Shown in pieces: positions 1 through 12,900 of a DNA stretch of 64,000 nucleotides (the first letter of the stretch is position 1; each line of letters opens with the position of its first letter). The stretch is from Cryoendolithus antarcticus. Lineage: Eukaryota > Ascomycota > Dothideomycetes > Cladosporiales > Cladosporiaceae. The DNA lies in contig NAJO01000013.1 of assembly GCA_002077065.1 (NCBI GenBank), positions 434,001-498,000 of the forward strand, in the 5' to 3' direction. The notes beneath the pieces were generated by a model that was given only the letters and a program-made list of their open reading frames with translations, was not told the DNA's origin and searched no databases. A program made the translations under genes and the position numbers.

Positions 1-844
1 TGATGTTCCCAAGCTCCTGCTGTGTGGGATGGGGGATTGCGGATGCTGTTGCTGTTGCTGTTGCGGCAGGGTGCGGGTTGTACGGCGGCAGCAAGTGGTA
101 GAGGTCAGCGCTACGCAGCAGTAGACGATTGAGATGCGCTTCGTTATCGCGTTGAGCGAGGGCAATGGCAATTGTTGGTGCAGGGAGTTTTGGTGAGCAG
201 CTTCCACCTGCACCCAAACTTTCTCCACACTTTGCTACTGTCTGTCTCCACTATGCAGGTGCGCTAACGGTTGGGACAGCCGAGTGGATGGTATTGTGAG
301 AGGACGGACAGATGGGGATCAGCATTCGACGCACCGGGTTGTCCGAGTGAGTGACGGTAAGGCAACGTTGAGCAATGTGGTCTGATCCTGTATGCGATCA
401 GTCCGTGGCTACATGGAGAACATCGGCACAGATGGCATGAATTCACTCATCAAGGGCGGCGGCATTTGAAGTGAGCACGCCCGCAGCGGCAGATCCCTGC
501 AGGCCATGCGAACCTGCGGCGAAACTGCACTCAACGACGTCGCCGAGGAGCTGTTAGCTCTGGCCAACGGATTCTGACGGGGAAAGTCAGCACCGGCCAG
601 TTCCATAGTTGTGTAGCATCTATCGCATGCGTGAATGTCTTGCAGTCCACTGTCGATATACTGCAGCAACACACATTCTTACCACCTGTCCCTTCCTCTC
701 GTTGATCGCACCATTTCATCACGCTTGCAGTGCGGGAGTTTGAGCTTTCTTGCCGGCTGACGCGCCGCTGGGTGTCCTTGCGTGCGGAACAGCTGCCGCC
801 AAAAAGTTGACAGGCGGCATTGAGCAGAGAGAACGTCCAGTAAT
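1..844. other. non-coding region upstream of FAS1
   Basis: No open frame here looks like a protein. The left part has a short CTG/GTT-rich run near 41-65. The stretch should contain the FAS1 promoter and 5' UTR. In many ascomycetes FAS1 and FAS2 are divergent neighbours, but the window edge prevents checking that here. Confidence 0.5.
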
Positions 845-896
845 GTGAGTCCGCCTCAACTTCTCACAACTCTTACGGCCGAACATTTGCACTCAG
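845..896 (+). other. possible 5' UTR intron of FAS1
   Basis: GTGAGT at 845 and an ACTCAG acceptor ending at 896 bound a 52-nt segment, the typical size of introns in this window, with a CTCAAC-like branch between them. It lies upstream of the first usable FAS1 ATG (1054), so it would be a leader intron. This is based on splice consensus only. Confidence 0.35.
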
Positions 897-1053
897 AGAG
901 CGGAGAGAACACATTGCAAGATCGCGTTCAGGCGCAGCAACAGTGATCACTGATCAAGCGGCCACGCGAGCACTGTCGAGCTCTGGCTGTGGAGAAACGC
1001 TTAGACGTCTGGAACGAGCTCGAAAATCAGCGCTTCCCCGGCAACAACTGACC

Positions 1054-4000
1054 ATGAGTGTCCAGTTCGACGATCGACCAGACATCCTCCGCAGACAGAG
1101 CAGCAGGATGTACGGCTCTGGCTCGCAGACTGGTGTCTCCACACCCCGATCACAGGCTGTCTCGCGGCCATTGACTCTCACACATGGCTCGCTCGAGTAT
1201 ACCTTTCTCATACCCACAGCACTGCACTTCAGCGCAAATCAGCTGAAGGACGCCTTTGTTGCAACACTCCCACAACCTACAGATGAGCTTGCACAGGATG
1301 ATGAGCCGTCATCAGTGGCTGAGCTCGTTGCTCGCTACATAGGATTCGCTGCACGGGAGCTTGAGGAGGGAGACGACCCAGGCTCATACGAGGAGGTTCT
1401 TAAGATTGTCCTACACGAGTTTGAGCGGGCGTTCCTTCGCGGCAATGAGGTACACGCAATTGCAGCATCGCTCCCAGGCATCGTGGACAAGAAGCTGGTC
1501 ACAGTGCGCTCATACTATGCAGCTCGCTCAGCTGTCGGGCGCCCTATCAAGGCGCACGAATCTGCTCTGCTCAGGGAGGCCGCAGATGACAACGCTTGTC
1601 TGTACGCTGTGTTTGGCGGCCAGGGCAACATCGAGGAGTATTTCGATGAGCTCCGGGAGGCATACACCACATACCCAACGCTCCTGGAGGATTTCATCAC
1701 ATCAGCAGCTGCACATCTACAGCAACTGGCACGGGATCCCAAAGTCGCAAAGCTTTACCCCAAGGGCCTGGATGTCATGCGATGGCTGAACAACAAGGAG
1801 TCGCAGCCAGACACCGACTACCTCGTGTCGGCACCGGTCAGCTTGCCGCTGATTGGTATGACGCAGCTCGCACACTACCTGGTGATGTGCAGAGTGCTCG
1901 GCACACATCCTGGGCACGTCAGGGAGCGCTTCTCTGGAACGACTGGTCACTCGCAAGGTATCGTCACAGCTGTGGCGATAGCAGCGTCACGCAACTTTGA
2001 GACGTTCGACAAGGCGTCGAGAGATGCTCTGACGATGCTCTTCTGGATCGGTCTCCGCAGTCAAGAAGCTTACCCACGCACGTCGCTTGCACCCAATGTG
2101 CTGCAAGACTCGATTGACAACGGCGAGGGTGCTCCAACGCCCATGCTGTCAATCCGCGACCTCCCACGGAAAGCAGTGCAGCAGGCCATTGACACCACAA
2201 ACGAGCATCTGCCGGAAGGCAGGCACATTGGCATCTCCCTGGTCAACAGTGCACGCAACTTCGTTGTCACTGGACCACCTATGTCGCTATATGGTCTCAA
2301 CTTGCAGCTTCGCAAGGTGAAGGCTGCCACTGGACTCGACCAAACCCGCATCCCTCACACCGAGCGCAAGGTGCGCTTCGTGAATCGCTTCCTCCCCATC
2401 ACAGCACCTTTCCATAGCCAGTACCTCGCAGAAGCCATCCACCAGCTTGAGGGCGACCTCAAGAACATCACGATCCCTGCATCTGATCTCGGGATCGCGG
2501 TCTTCGACACCAACACTGGGAAGGACATTCGCGAAGACAAAGCCTCCAATGTTGTGCCTGCTCTGGTCCGCATGATCTGCAAGGATCCAGTGAATTGGGA
2601 AGAGGCGACCATCATGCCCGGTGCAACACACATTCTCGACTTCGGACCAGGCGGCATTTCAGGTCTTGGAGTACTCACAAACCGCAACAAGGACGGCACT
2701 GGCGTACGAGTCATTCTTGCTGGTGCTATGGATGGGTCGAACACCGAAGTTGGCTACAAGCCGGAGCTCTTCGATCGCGATGGCGAGCACGCTGTGAAAT
2801 ATGCTGTGGACTGGGTGAAAGAGCATGGACCAAAATTGGCAAAGACATCCGTTGGACAGACGTTCGTGGACACTAAGATGAGCAGGATGCTCGGTCTGCC
2901 GCCAGTCATGGTCGCAGGTATGACGCCTTGCACTGTACCCTGGGACTTTGTGGCTGCCACCATGAACGCTGGTTACGAAATCGAGTTGGCTGGTGGTGGA
3001 TACTACACCGACAAGAGCATGAGCGAAGCCATCACAAAGATCGAGAAGGCAATTCCACCTGGACGCGGTATCACGATCAACTTGATCTACGTTGCACCCA
3101 GAGCGATGGCCTGGCAGATACCCATGATTGCCCGCCTGCGAGCGAGCGGAGTGCCCATTGAAGGTCTCACGATTGGTGCCGGTGTGCCCTCGATCGAGGT
3201 CGCCAGCGAGTACATTGAGACACTCGGCATCAAGCACATCAGCTTCAAGCCTGGATCAGTAGAGGCTATTCAGGCCACCATCAATGTGGCCAAGGCTCAC
3301 CCTGACTTCCCCGTGATCATGCAGTGGACTGGCGGGCGTGGTGGTGGACATCACTCATTCGAAGACTTCCATCAACCCATTCTCTCGATGTACGGCAGGA
3401 TTCGCCGATGCCGCAACTTGGTCCTCATCGCGGGCTCTGGCTTTGGAGGCGCAGAGGACACCTACCCTTACCTGAATGGCACATGGGCGAAGAAGTTCGG
3501 ATACCCGCCCATGCCATTCGATGGTGTGCTCTTCGGCAGCCGTGTCATGGTCTCGAAGGAATGTTGGACTTCGCCAGCCGCCAAGGCAGCCATCGTCGCC
3601 GCTCCAGGTGTCGATGATGCTGACTGGGAGAAGACATACAAGGGCGAAGCCGGCGGTGTGATCACGGTGCGCTCCGAGATGGGCGAGCCCATTCACAAGC
3701 TCGCTACCCGCGGCATCTTGTTCTGGGACGAAATGGACAAGGAGGTCTTCAAGCTCGACAAAGCCAAGCGCATCCCGGTGCTCAAGAAGAAGCGCGAGTA
3801 CATCATTAAGAAGCTCAACGAGGACTTCCAAAAGCCATGGTTCGGCCGCAACAAGGCTGGTGAGAGCGTCGATCTCGAGGACATGACCTATGGTGAGGTC
3901 GCACGCCGCATGGTCGACTTGATGTACATCAAGCACCAGAAGCGCTGGATCGATCCCACACTGGCTAAGCTGACTGGTGACTTCCTGCGCCGCATCGAAG

Positions 4001-7000
4001 AGCGCTTTGCGACAGCGAACAACAACTCGCTCATTCAGAACTATAGCGAACTCGATGAGCCATTCACGATCGTGCAAAAGGTCTTGTCGACGTACCCTGA
4101 GGCTGATGTACAGCTCATCAACGCACAGGATTGCCAGCACTTCCTGCTGCTGTGTCAACGCCGTGGCCAGAAGCCTACGCCTTTCGTGCCCTGCCTGGAT
4201 GACACCTTCGAGTTCTTCTTCAAGAAAGACTCTCTGTGGCAATCTGAGGATCTCGAGGCGGTCGTTGACCAGGACGTCGGCCGTGTTGCCATCTTGACAG
4301 GCCCGGTGGCTGTCAAGTACTCCACTAAGGTCGATGAGCCGATCAAGGAGATACTCGATGGCGTTCACCATGGTCACATCGAGATGCTGACCAAGGACTT
4401 GTACGGCGGTGACGCCAGCAAAATTCCAGTCGTCGAGTATTTTGGCGGCAAGCTTATCGAAGCGAGTGACGACGTCAGTGTCGAAGGTCTCACGGTCTCG
4501 GAAGTGGAGAATAAGGTCATGTACCGCCTCTCCGCCTCTTCCGGCACGCCTTTGCCAGATCTCAATAACTGGATTTCGCTGCTCGCCGGCCGTAGTATCA
4601 ACTGGCGACATGCGTTCTTCACCGCAGATGTCTTTGTGCAAGGCCAGCGCTTCCAGACCAACCCAATGCACCGCATTTTCGCACCGACACCGGGCATGCT
4701 CGTCGAGATCATGTACCCTGATGACCCGAAGAAGACTTCCATCACCATCAAGGAGACGTCGCATGGTAAGTACTTGCCGACTGTCGAGATTGGGCCGATC
4801 AAGAACGGCGAGATCACAGTGAAGATGTTCGAGCATCGCACTGCATCTGGCGTGACTGAGGCACTACCTCTCAAGTTCACATACCACCCTGAGACTGGTT
4901 ACGCTCCGATCCGCGAGGTCATGGATGCTCGCAACGACCGCATCAAGGAGTTCTACTACAAGATCTGGTTTGGCGACAGCGCTGTGCCCTATGACACCCC
5001 GGTTACTTCCCGCTTTGACGGCGGGCGCGCCACGGTTACCAGCGAAGCGATCAATGATTTTGTGCACGCTGTTGGAAACACTGGCGAGGCTTTCGTCGAG
5101 CGTCCTGGCAAGGAGGTCTTTGCCCCTATGGACTTCGCCATCGTGGTCGGATGGAAGGCCATCACAAAGCCTATCTTCCCTCGTAAGATCGATGGCGACC
5201 TGCTCAAGCTTGTACATCTGTCCAACGGCTTCCGTATGCTGCCAGGTGCTGCACCGTTGAAGAAGGGCGATGTGCTAGACACCACTGCTGAAGTCAACGC
5301 GGTCATCAACCAGGACTCTGGCAAGATGGTCGAGGTTTGCGGCACAATCACTCGTGATGGCAAGCCCGTCATGGAGGTGACATCGCAGTTCCTCTACCGC
5401 GGTGCCTACACAGACTTCGAGAACACCTTCCAGCGCAAGCACGAGACGCCTGTGCAGGTGCATCTGCAATCTACGAAGGAGATTGCCGTTCTGCAGTCGA
5501 AGGAATGGTTCAAGATCGAGGAGCCTGATATCGAGCTGCTCGGTCAAACTCTTGTCTTCAGACTGCAGAGTCTTACCAAGTACAAGAACAAGACCGTCTT
5601 CTCCTCGATCCAGACGCTTGGTAAGGTTGAACTCGAACTGCCATCGAAGGAGATCATCCAGGTGGCATCCGTCGAGTACGAGGCTGGCGCATCTCTCGGC
5701 AATCCGGTCCTCGACTACCTCTCCCGCAATGGTGAGGCACTGGATCAGCCCATGGTTTTCGAAAACCCGATCCCGCTTCACGGAAAAATCCCTCTCGTAC
5801 TCAAGGCACCCAGCTCCAACGAGACTTACGCACGTGTCTCCGGGGACTACAATCCCATCCACGTTTCGCGGGTCTTCTCCCAGTATGCCGACCTCCCCGG
5901 TACGATCACACACGGCATGTACTCCAGTGCCGCCGTGCGCAGCCTCGTGGAGACCTGGGCTGCTGAGAACAACGTCGGCCGTGTGCGCAGCTTCCACGTC
6001 AGCCTTGTTGGCATGGTCCTGCCAGACGATACCATCGAAGTGCGCTTGCAGCATATCGGCATGGTGTCAGGGCGCAAGATCATCAAGGTCGAGGCCTCGA
6101 AAGCCGAGACTGAGGACAAGGTGCTCCTTGGTGAGGCGGAGATCGAGCAGCCCGTGTCTGCTTACATCTTCACTGGACAGGGTTCGCAGGAGCAAGGTAT
6201 GGGTATGGACCTGTATAACAGCAGTGCTGTTGCCAAGGAGGTCTGGGATCGTGCTGATAAGCATTTCATGGACAACTATGGTGAGTCCACTTCGCAACGG
6301 AATTTGAGAGGGCACAATACTGACCATCATTCCAGGCTTCGCTATTACCAACATCGTCAAGAACAACCCCAAGGAGCTTACAGTCCACTTTGGTGGTGCT
6401 CGCGGCAAAGCCATTCGCCAGAACTACATCAGCATGACCTTCGAGACCGTTGCAGCAGACGGCTCCATCAAGTCCGAAAAGATCTTCAAGGAGATCAACG
6501 AGACCACCAGCTCCTACACTTACCGCTCGCCCGCTGGCTTGATCTCCGCCACGCAGTTTACCCAGCCTGCCTTGACCCTCATGGAGAAGGCAGCCTTCGA
6601 AGACATGCGCGCCAAAGGCGTAGTTCAACCCGACAGCAGCTTCGCCGGCCACTCCCTCGGCGAGTACAGTGCCCTCGCCGCCCTCGCAGAAGTCATGCCG
6701 ATCGAGTCGCTCGTCTCCGTCGTCTTCTACCGCGGCCTGACAATGCAAGTGGCCGTTGAGCGCGACGCCGCCGGCCGCTCAAATTACAGCATGTGCGCCG
6801 TGAACCCTTCGCGCATCAGCAAGACCTTCACCGAGCAAGCGCTCCAATACGTCGTCGAGAACATCTCCGAGACGACCACCTGGCTACTTGAGATTGTCAA
6901 CCTGAACATCCAGAACATGCAATATGTTTGTGCTGGAGATCTGCGAGCTCTGGACACGCTGGGTAGCGTGTTGAACTATCTAAAGAGCCAGAAGATCGAC

Positions 7001-7435
7001 ATCCAGCAGCTCATGCAGACCCTCTCCCTCGAAGAAGTGAAAGCCCACCTCGTCGAAATCATCAAAGGCTGCGCCGATACCACCCTCACCAAACCCACCC
7101 CCTTGGTCCTCGAACGCGGCTTCGCCACCACACCTTTGACCGGCATCGACGTCCCCTTCCACTCGACCTTCCTCCGCTCCGGCGTAAAGCCCTTCCGCTC
7201 CTTCTTGCTCAAGAAAATCAACAAGACGAGCATCGATCCGAGCAAGCTTGTGGGCAAGTACATTCCGAATGTTACCGCGAAGCCTTTCGAGATTACGAAG
7301 GAGTACTTCGAGGATGTGTATCGTTTGACTAATTCGCCGAGGATTGGGAATATTCTGGCGAATTGGGAGAAGTATGAGAGTGATGAGAGGGATTTGGTTA
7401 GGCCTAGGGCGGGGAGTATGGCTGTGCATCAGTAG
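1054..7435 (+). CDS. FAS1: fatty acid synthase subunit beta
   Basis: Beta subunit of the cytosolic fungal type I fatty acid synthase, which together with FAS2 makes C16/C18 acyl-CoA. Exons are 1054-6280 and 6336-7435, with a 55-nt GTGAGT...CCAG intron; splicing restores the family sequence [11 protein letters not shown] and gives 2108 residues, close to the usual 2080-2100. Domains run in the normal order: acetyltransferase with nucleophile Ser300 in GHSQG; FMN enoyl reductase beginning near residue 616 (VMVAGMTP) with a later GSGFGG; hot-dog dehydratase near 1598 ([15 protein letters not shown]); and malonyl/palmitoyl transferase with Ser1849 in GHSLGEY, encoded after the intron. The 1054 ATG has a good ACCATGA context, but most homologues start at the MYGSG methionine at 1108. 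The frame is open upstream only from a GTG. It converges with the 2-hydroxyacid dehydrogenase gene. Identification is secure; only the start is uncertain. Confidence 0.97.
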
Positions 7436-7730
7436 AGGGCTGCATAAGAGGAGGGATGAGAGCAATGTGTAATTAGTGAGAGGTGCAAGTGGGTGCAGTG
7501 TTTCTGGCGATGGCGCATGGGGTTAGGGATGGTATGGGGTACAGACTGGGTATAGATTGTACATATTGTTACTGACACTACTACCAACTGTTCAAATCTC
7601 CCGACTAGTGAACGCACTTCGCTACGGATGACTTGAAGTGCTTTCAAGCTTGCGAATACGAACAGGCAAGTTGAAAATCATAAGACATATGTATATGCAG
7701 ATACAACCTCATCCACTTTCCACTCTTCCA

Positions 7731-9378
7731 CTACAATTTCGAGCTCATCTGCTCCGCCGGCCCAGCCAGCGGATCATACACAGTCAAGGCCAACGTATCC
7801 TGCGGCACACCTGTGGCGTGCATGCTGATCGTCCTGGTATCCAAGAATTCCGGTCCAAGCTGATCAACACTGTTGCACCCGATCAAGCGCATGTTCATCT
7901 CCATCTCATCCTTCAGCAACTGCATCGCGCGATCCACACCTGGCAGCCCGTACGCAGACATAGCGTACAAGAACGGTCGACCGATACCAACGCCCTTCGC
8001 ACCAAGACACACGGCCTTGATGATATCTGTTGCGCGCCGCACGCCGCCGTCAATGTAGATCTCGATTTGGTCTTGTAGACCCAAGCGACGCAGCTCAGGC
8101 ATGACTTCAGCGAGGATCTCGATTCCGGAGCGTGCCGTGTCGAGTTGGCGTCCGCCGTGGTTTGAGAGGACGACGCCGTGACAGCCGGCTTGCACAGCGC
8201 GGATGACGTCTTCGACTCGCTGGACGCCTTTGAGGATGATGGGCATCTTTGTAACGGACAGGAACCAGGGGATGTCTTTCCAGCTGAGCGAGGGGTCGAT
8301 GAACGAGGAGATGGCGCGGGCGGCGCCTTGGCTACGATCAACGTTATCGCCACCGGTGTTCTGGACATTTGAGCCGACGTCGGAGAACTTTGAGCGCATG
8401 TCTTTCTCTCGTCGTCCGAGCTGCGGAGCATCCACAGTGATGAACAGGCCTTTGCAGCCACGCTTCTCAGCGTGCTCGATGATGCGCTTCGTGATCGCGC
8501 GGTCTTTGTTCACGTATAGCTGTAGCCATTGGACTTGGTCGCCTTCTTTGGCGTCTACGATTTCGTCGAAGGAGCATGACGCTAGGGTGGGGATCATTTG
8601 GATTACGTTGTGCTTGCGCGCGCCGCGCGTGAGAACTACCTCGCCTTCAGGGTTGCCGAGTTTACCCAGGGCGGTGGCGGTGACGTAGAAGGGGATTGAG
8701 ACTTTTGTGCCGAGCATGGTTGTGGAGAGGTCAATGTTCTCTACGTCGTGGAGGATCCGGGGTCGGAAGAAGATGCGGTGGAAGGCGGAGTGGTTGTCAC
8801 GCATTGTCTGGTATGGAGTCAGTGTGTGCTACGGGTTTCCAGGAGCATTGCAAGCACTCACAATTTCATCATCAGCTCCACTCGAGTAGTACGCCCACGC
8901 TGTCTTCTTCATGACCCGTCTCGCAACGGCCTCGAAGTCCATCAAGTTGTAGCACTGTTCCAAGATCGGCATCCGCTTGACCCTCTCCAATCGCTCAATC
9001 TCATACGGATCTTCCTCCTTCTCCTCCACTTCGACAGTCGCCATGTCGACTTCGCCGAGATGCTTGCTCTTGTCAAGGTACTTGTCGAGCGTGTCTGGAG
9101 GATGTATGGGCGAGTACTCCTCCGTTGCGTCCTTGCCGGCATACTTGAGGATGATCTTGGGGCCGCCTGGGTGCTCGGGGAGGAACTCGGTGACATCGTA
9201 GGCTGGGCATAAATTAGTCCGCTGAGATTCGATCGAAGCTATGCTGGATAATGCGCCAGGCTCCTGTGAACTCACCGCGTCCGTGAACTATCACCCAACA
9301 CGACTCGTTCGAGTTGTGCTTCGCCACATCCTCTCCCTTGAGCTTCACGCTCTGCGTATCATTGCTGGAGTGGTTCAT
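7731..9378 (-). CDS. cytochrome b5-fused FMN-dependent 2-hydroxyacid (L-lactate type) dehydrogenase with PTS1
   Basis: Flavocytochrome b2 family enzyme that oxidises an L-2-hydroxyacid such as lactate to the 2-oxoacid through FMN and passes electrons to a b5 haem. Exons (minus strand) are 9276-9378, 8862-9202 and 7731-8807; the junctions restore VIVHGRAYDV and GADDEITMRDNH, giving 506 residues. The b5 domain has haem ligands His45 (HPGG) and His68. The FMN barrel has an LQLYV strand, catalytic His365 in SNHGGRQLD, and a late DGGVRR...GRPFLY phosphate site. Yeast Cyb2 has a long mitochondrial presequence. This protein starts [20 protein letters not shown], which is not presequence-like, and ends in SSKL, a consensus type 1 peroxisomal signal. 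Peroxisomal location is therefore inferred. The exact substrate cannot be read from the sequence. It is convergent with FAS1, 295 bp away. Confidence 0.93.
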
Positions 9379-9911
9379 GACAGCGCTTCTAGTACTGCTT
9401 CGGCTTGTTCTCTATGGCACACTCCTGGAAGAAGATGTGAAGAATAATTCAAACGAGACAAAGGGCGGGAAGGTGACTTAGAGACAGCGAGATGTTCGAG
9501 AACTTACTGCATGCACTTCAACGCGGGAAGTCAATCGCCTACCAAGGTGCACTATTGCCGGCGAGGTCTGATGGATGCGGCTCCAGATCGCCCATGTTAC
9601 TCCGCAGTTGGCTAAGGCACTTCTGCGGACCCCACCATGACGCGCAAAAATAACGTAGCAATAATAAGCTAAGCACCTCGAGGGTTTGACATGGGATTGA
9701 TACTACGTGAGGTGTAGGGAGAATGCAGGATTAGAAGTACTTTGGTGCATGCTGATGTAGTGCTATGTTGGTGTCATTACCCCTGCTCTCCCAAAAGTCT
9801 GCAGTGCTCCTATGCTACTCTCGTTCTCGCCGCAAGTGTTAAACTGCGTCTACGACGTCGGTGTGAGAGTAATTCGGGCAATGTGTCTCCCATGCCTCTC
9901 AATTCAGTCAC
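9379..9911. other. intergenic region with left copy of a diverged repeat
   Basis: No convincing gene. It holds the upstream region of the dehydrogenase gene and the left copy of a roughly 74-bp repeat described separately. Confidence 0.5.
9796..9869 (+). repeat. left copy of diverged direct repeat
   Basis: Aligns in the same orientation with 13597-13668. Shared blocks include TATGCTACT, CGCAAGTG and TCTACGAC. By eye about 78 percent of positions match, most differences are C/T or G/A transitions, and there is one 2-nt gap. The two copies bracket the cysteine-rich gene at 9912-13368. Confidence 0.6.
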
Positions 9912-12900
9912 TCAAAACTGGTTCCTCAGTCCCTTATTGCGGTCTAAATTGCGCTGCTTGACTGCTTGAGCAGTCGGGTTAGTGCCGGGTCCCAAGTTCG
10001 CGGTGCGCCATCGCGCCTCATCTTCGAACGCCGGGATGAGTGTGTCCATATCGCGTGCCTCGTTGGCAGTGAACTGCATTGGCCCTGGAGGTGCATGCGG
10101 CTGGCCCTGCGCAACGAGTTGAACGTTTAGCAGATGACACGCACGAAGATACGTCTCGCGATCGATGAGATCCGCGAGCTTATGCTTCTTCAAAGCTCGA
10201 TGCTTGTGCATCTGCCAACCTGGAGTTCTGCCCTGTGCAAGGGTGAAATTTCCCACGCCATCGATGACCCGCTCCTCGGAGTGTACAACAACGTAGACAT
10301 GATCAGCCATGTTTGTTCCATGGGCGGCGTCTTGCTGCAGCATGAAAGCGAAGAGTCCGTCGCCAGGTATCCGGCTTCCCCAATGCCGAATACCAACTGA
10401 CAGACCGGCCAGCCCGTTGATGACGAAGTGGATCTCCGTTGGGCGATTGAGGAGGGCGTTACCGGGTGGCTGGTTGTACGCGAAGTAGTGGTGCAGCTCG
10501 TGCACGAAAGCTTTCAGCTGCTCATTATTGAGGTTGTGTTCACTCGTTGGGACCGCCATCGTGCCGTGGCGAGCAAATGCGACACAGTGCCCGATCATGA
10601 CTCCCCCAGCAGCTGGAGGCGTGCCCTCCGGAAAATGATTGATCGGTTCACCCATGACAGCGTGGGCCTGGTGCATCGTGCGGTACAGATGCCGAGTCAA
10701 TCGTAGCCTGCGCAAAGTCTGCTGCATTTCATCGTCACCTGCGTGGCTCGAGTGACGTCCAAAAAAGAAGGCTGCATAGTACTTCTCAGCCTCCGGCTCC
10801 GTCTCGAAGTCAATCAGGCTCTCAGTGTTGGCCCAGATGTCGCCCGGATACTGAGTGTTCCAGGGGCGGAGGTGAGCGTCTGTTGGGATCTCGCCTGGGG
10901 CGGCTTGTGATGGTGGCTGCTGATGAGCGAGCCACTTGCATTGCTTTCCTTTGCCGGTACTGGCGCACTGCTTACACGGAGGCCCTTTCTTCACATCCCC
11001 TGTGCAGCGAAGGTTGTCGTCGCGACATTGAACACAGCTTTTGCGGGACTGGCGGTCGCGGAGCGCCGCTAGCGTCATCTTGTTGCGATTCTCTCGCCGC
11101 GTGCGTTCCTCTACTGTCTCATTGGCGTGCCGTAAAGTGGCACGGAAACTCATATGAGGCATCTCGTCCGCGTCGATGATGGGAAACCCCCATGAGAGTA
11201 AGGCATGAAAGTCTCCACCTTCGCCCATACCCTCCCAGTGAGTATAAAAACCTCCCCCGATCACGAGATTGTTGTGCACGAACAACGCTGGACGCAAATC
11301 ATTCGGATCGTAATCACGCGTAACCTCCACATGCGGAGGGACCTCCACCTCATTCAGCATCTCCCCTACCACATGACTAGTCTCGTAGAGGATGGACAAT
11401 ATGGCGTCCAGCTGGAACGCGTTCAGGTCAACCATATGATAAAGATGGGGAGCCTCTTGCGCAGCCTCTTCCGCAGTGAAATCTTTGAACAGGCGAGATG
11501 CATATTGCTCGAACGCTACAGTCGGCTTACCTGGAGCGTCCTGGTCGTACACCTGGTTTGCGTCCCAGTCCTCGAATAGAAGGCGCATCATGTGGTCAGG
11601 AGTGATGCGGCTGTGGTCCGGGTGGTCAAGACCGGCACCTGTGTTGATCGGTCGCTGACGTTCTGCACCACATGATCTCCAATCGCGCACGCGCATAGAA
11701 TGGAGGGATTCTGCCAGAGCATGAGCCCCAGTTAGGAGTTCGCGGGATGAGGTGGCGATTGGACAGAAAAGGTCGTAGGTGACCACTGGCTCAAGCGCCT
11801 TGAGCACAGCATCTTGACCGGTCATTCCCTCCACCTCACCCGACGAGATCTGCTCAAGTTCGTCCATGCCTTCATAGTTGCGGTGGGCTTGATTGTTGAC
11901 TTCCTGTTGAGGCGCGCGAGCAGTAAAGTAACCACTCCGCAGTTGATGATGATCAATCCTCGCGAGAGTGTCAACTAAGGACTTTCCTCTCACAGAGCTC
12001 CGGTCCACGCCCTTCCAGTAGCTAGTATTGGTTCGGTGGTCGTTGGCGAGTAGGAAAGAAATGGCTGATTCGCGCTTCGCCATCATTTCGTGATCAAATT
12101 CGGGCGGAGCGTCATCTCCCGGCAGCTGAATAGCTTGCGGTACAACCGCAGGTGCTGCAGGCTGATCGGACTTAGCTCGTGGCGACCAAGTCCGACCAAT
12201 GGATGTGGCGCGCATGTATAGTGCTTGGTGGCCCATCCCGTGGTACGCAGACGGAATCGGGATCGGTACCGGTAGCTTACCTTCTTTGCCCTCTTGAAGC
12301 AGTAGAAGGGTAAGAAGATCGTCCCTGAGCCAATCTTTCGCTAACGAGGACGACGTCACGGGCCTGTCAGCTAGGAAAGGCGCAAGCTCGGTGCAAAGCT
12401 CCGCCCTAGTCTTGAACCAGTGATTGTTGCCGTACCGCAGTGTGGCATCAGAGGCTGGATCCAATGCTCCGGCACATACAGCAGCGTATCGAGCGATGCC
12501 AGCGATAGGCACATGGAAATCTGGTCCTTGCCATCCTGTGCCTAGGTTGGGCTCATTGCGAAGTTTTCACGTACTGGGTTGCAAGAGCCCTACGTCCGGC
12601 CGCGCCCCGCCTCTGCTTATCGGATACCGCCTGGCACTCCTTGCACTTGTTCGAGCCGATATTGAATTCTGCGGCTGGTTTAGACTTTGCACAAGGCCCA
12701 GCGCAAGTCTTGAGTTCGGCCACTTCTAAAGCAGCTTTTGCATCCAGGCGTGCCTGCTTTTCGGTCACATTCCTGCACCCCTTGCACACATCATGGCCGA
12801 CAGCAAAGTCCTTCGCTGGTTTAGACTTTGCAAAAGGCCCCGTACAAGTCTTGGGTTCGGCCACTTCTAAAGCGGCTTTTGCATCCAGGCGTGCCTGCTT

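Noticed and set aside
41..66. CTG/GTT-rich microsatellite at the left edge
   Set aside because: Only a few imperfect units; too short to call a functional repeat.
3355..4836. 493-codon open frame antisense to FAS1
   Set aside because: It lies entirely inside the secure FAS1 coding exon; its regular leucine/valine/aspartate content mirrors FAS1 codon bias on the opposite strand.
5275..6054. 259-codon antisense frame in FAS1
   Set aside because: Shadow of biased codon use in FAS1, with no domain and no splice context.
6281..6759. Direct continuation of the FAS1 first frame beyond 6280
   Set aside because: The residues turn into low-quality His/Arg-rich sequence, whereas splicing at 6281/6335 restores the transferase domain.
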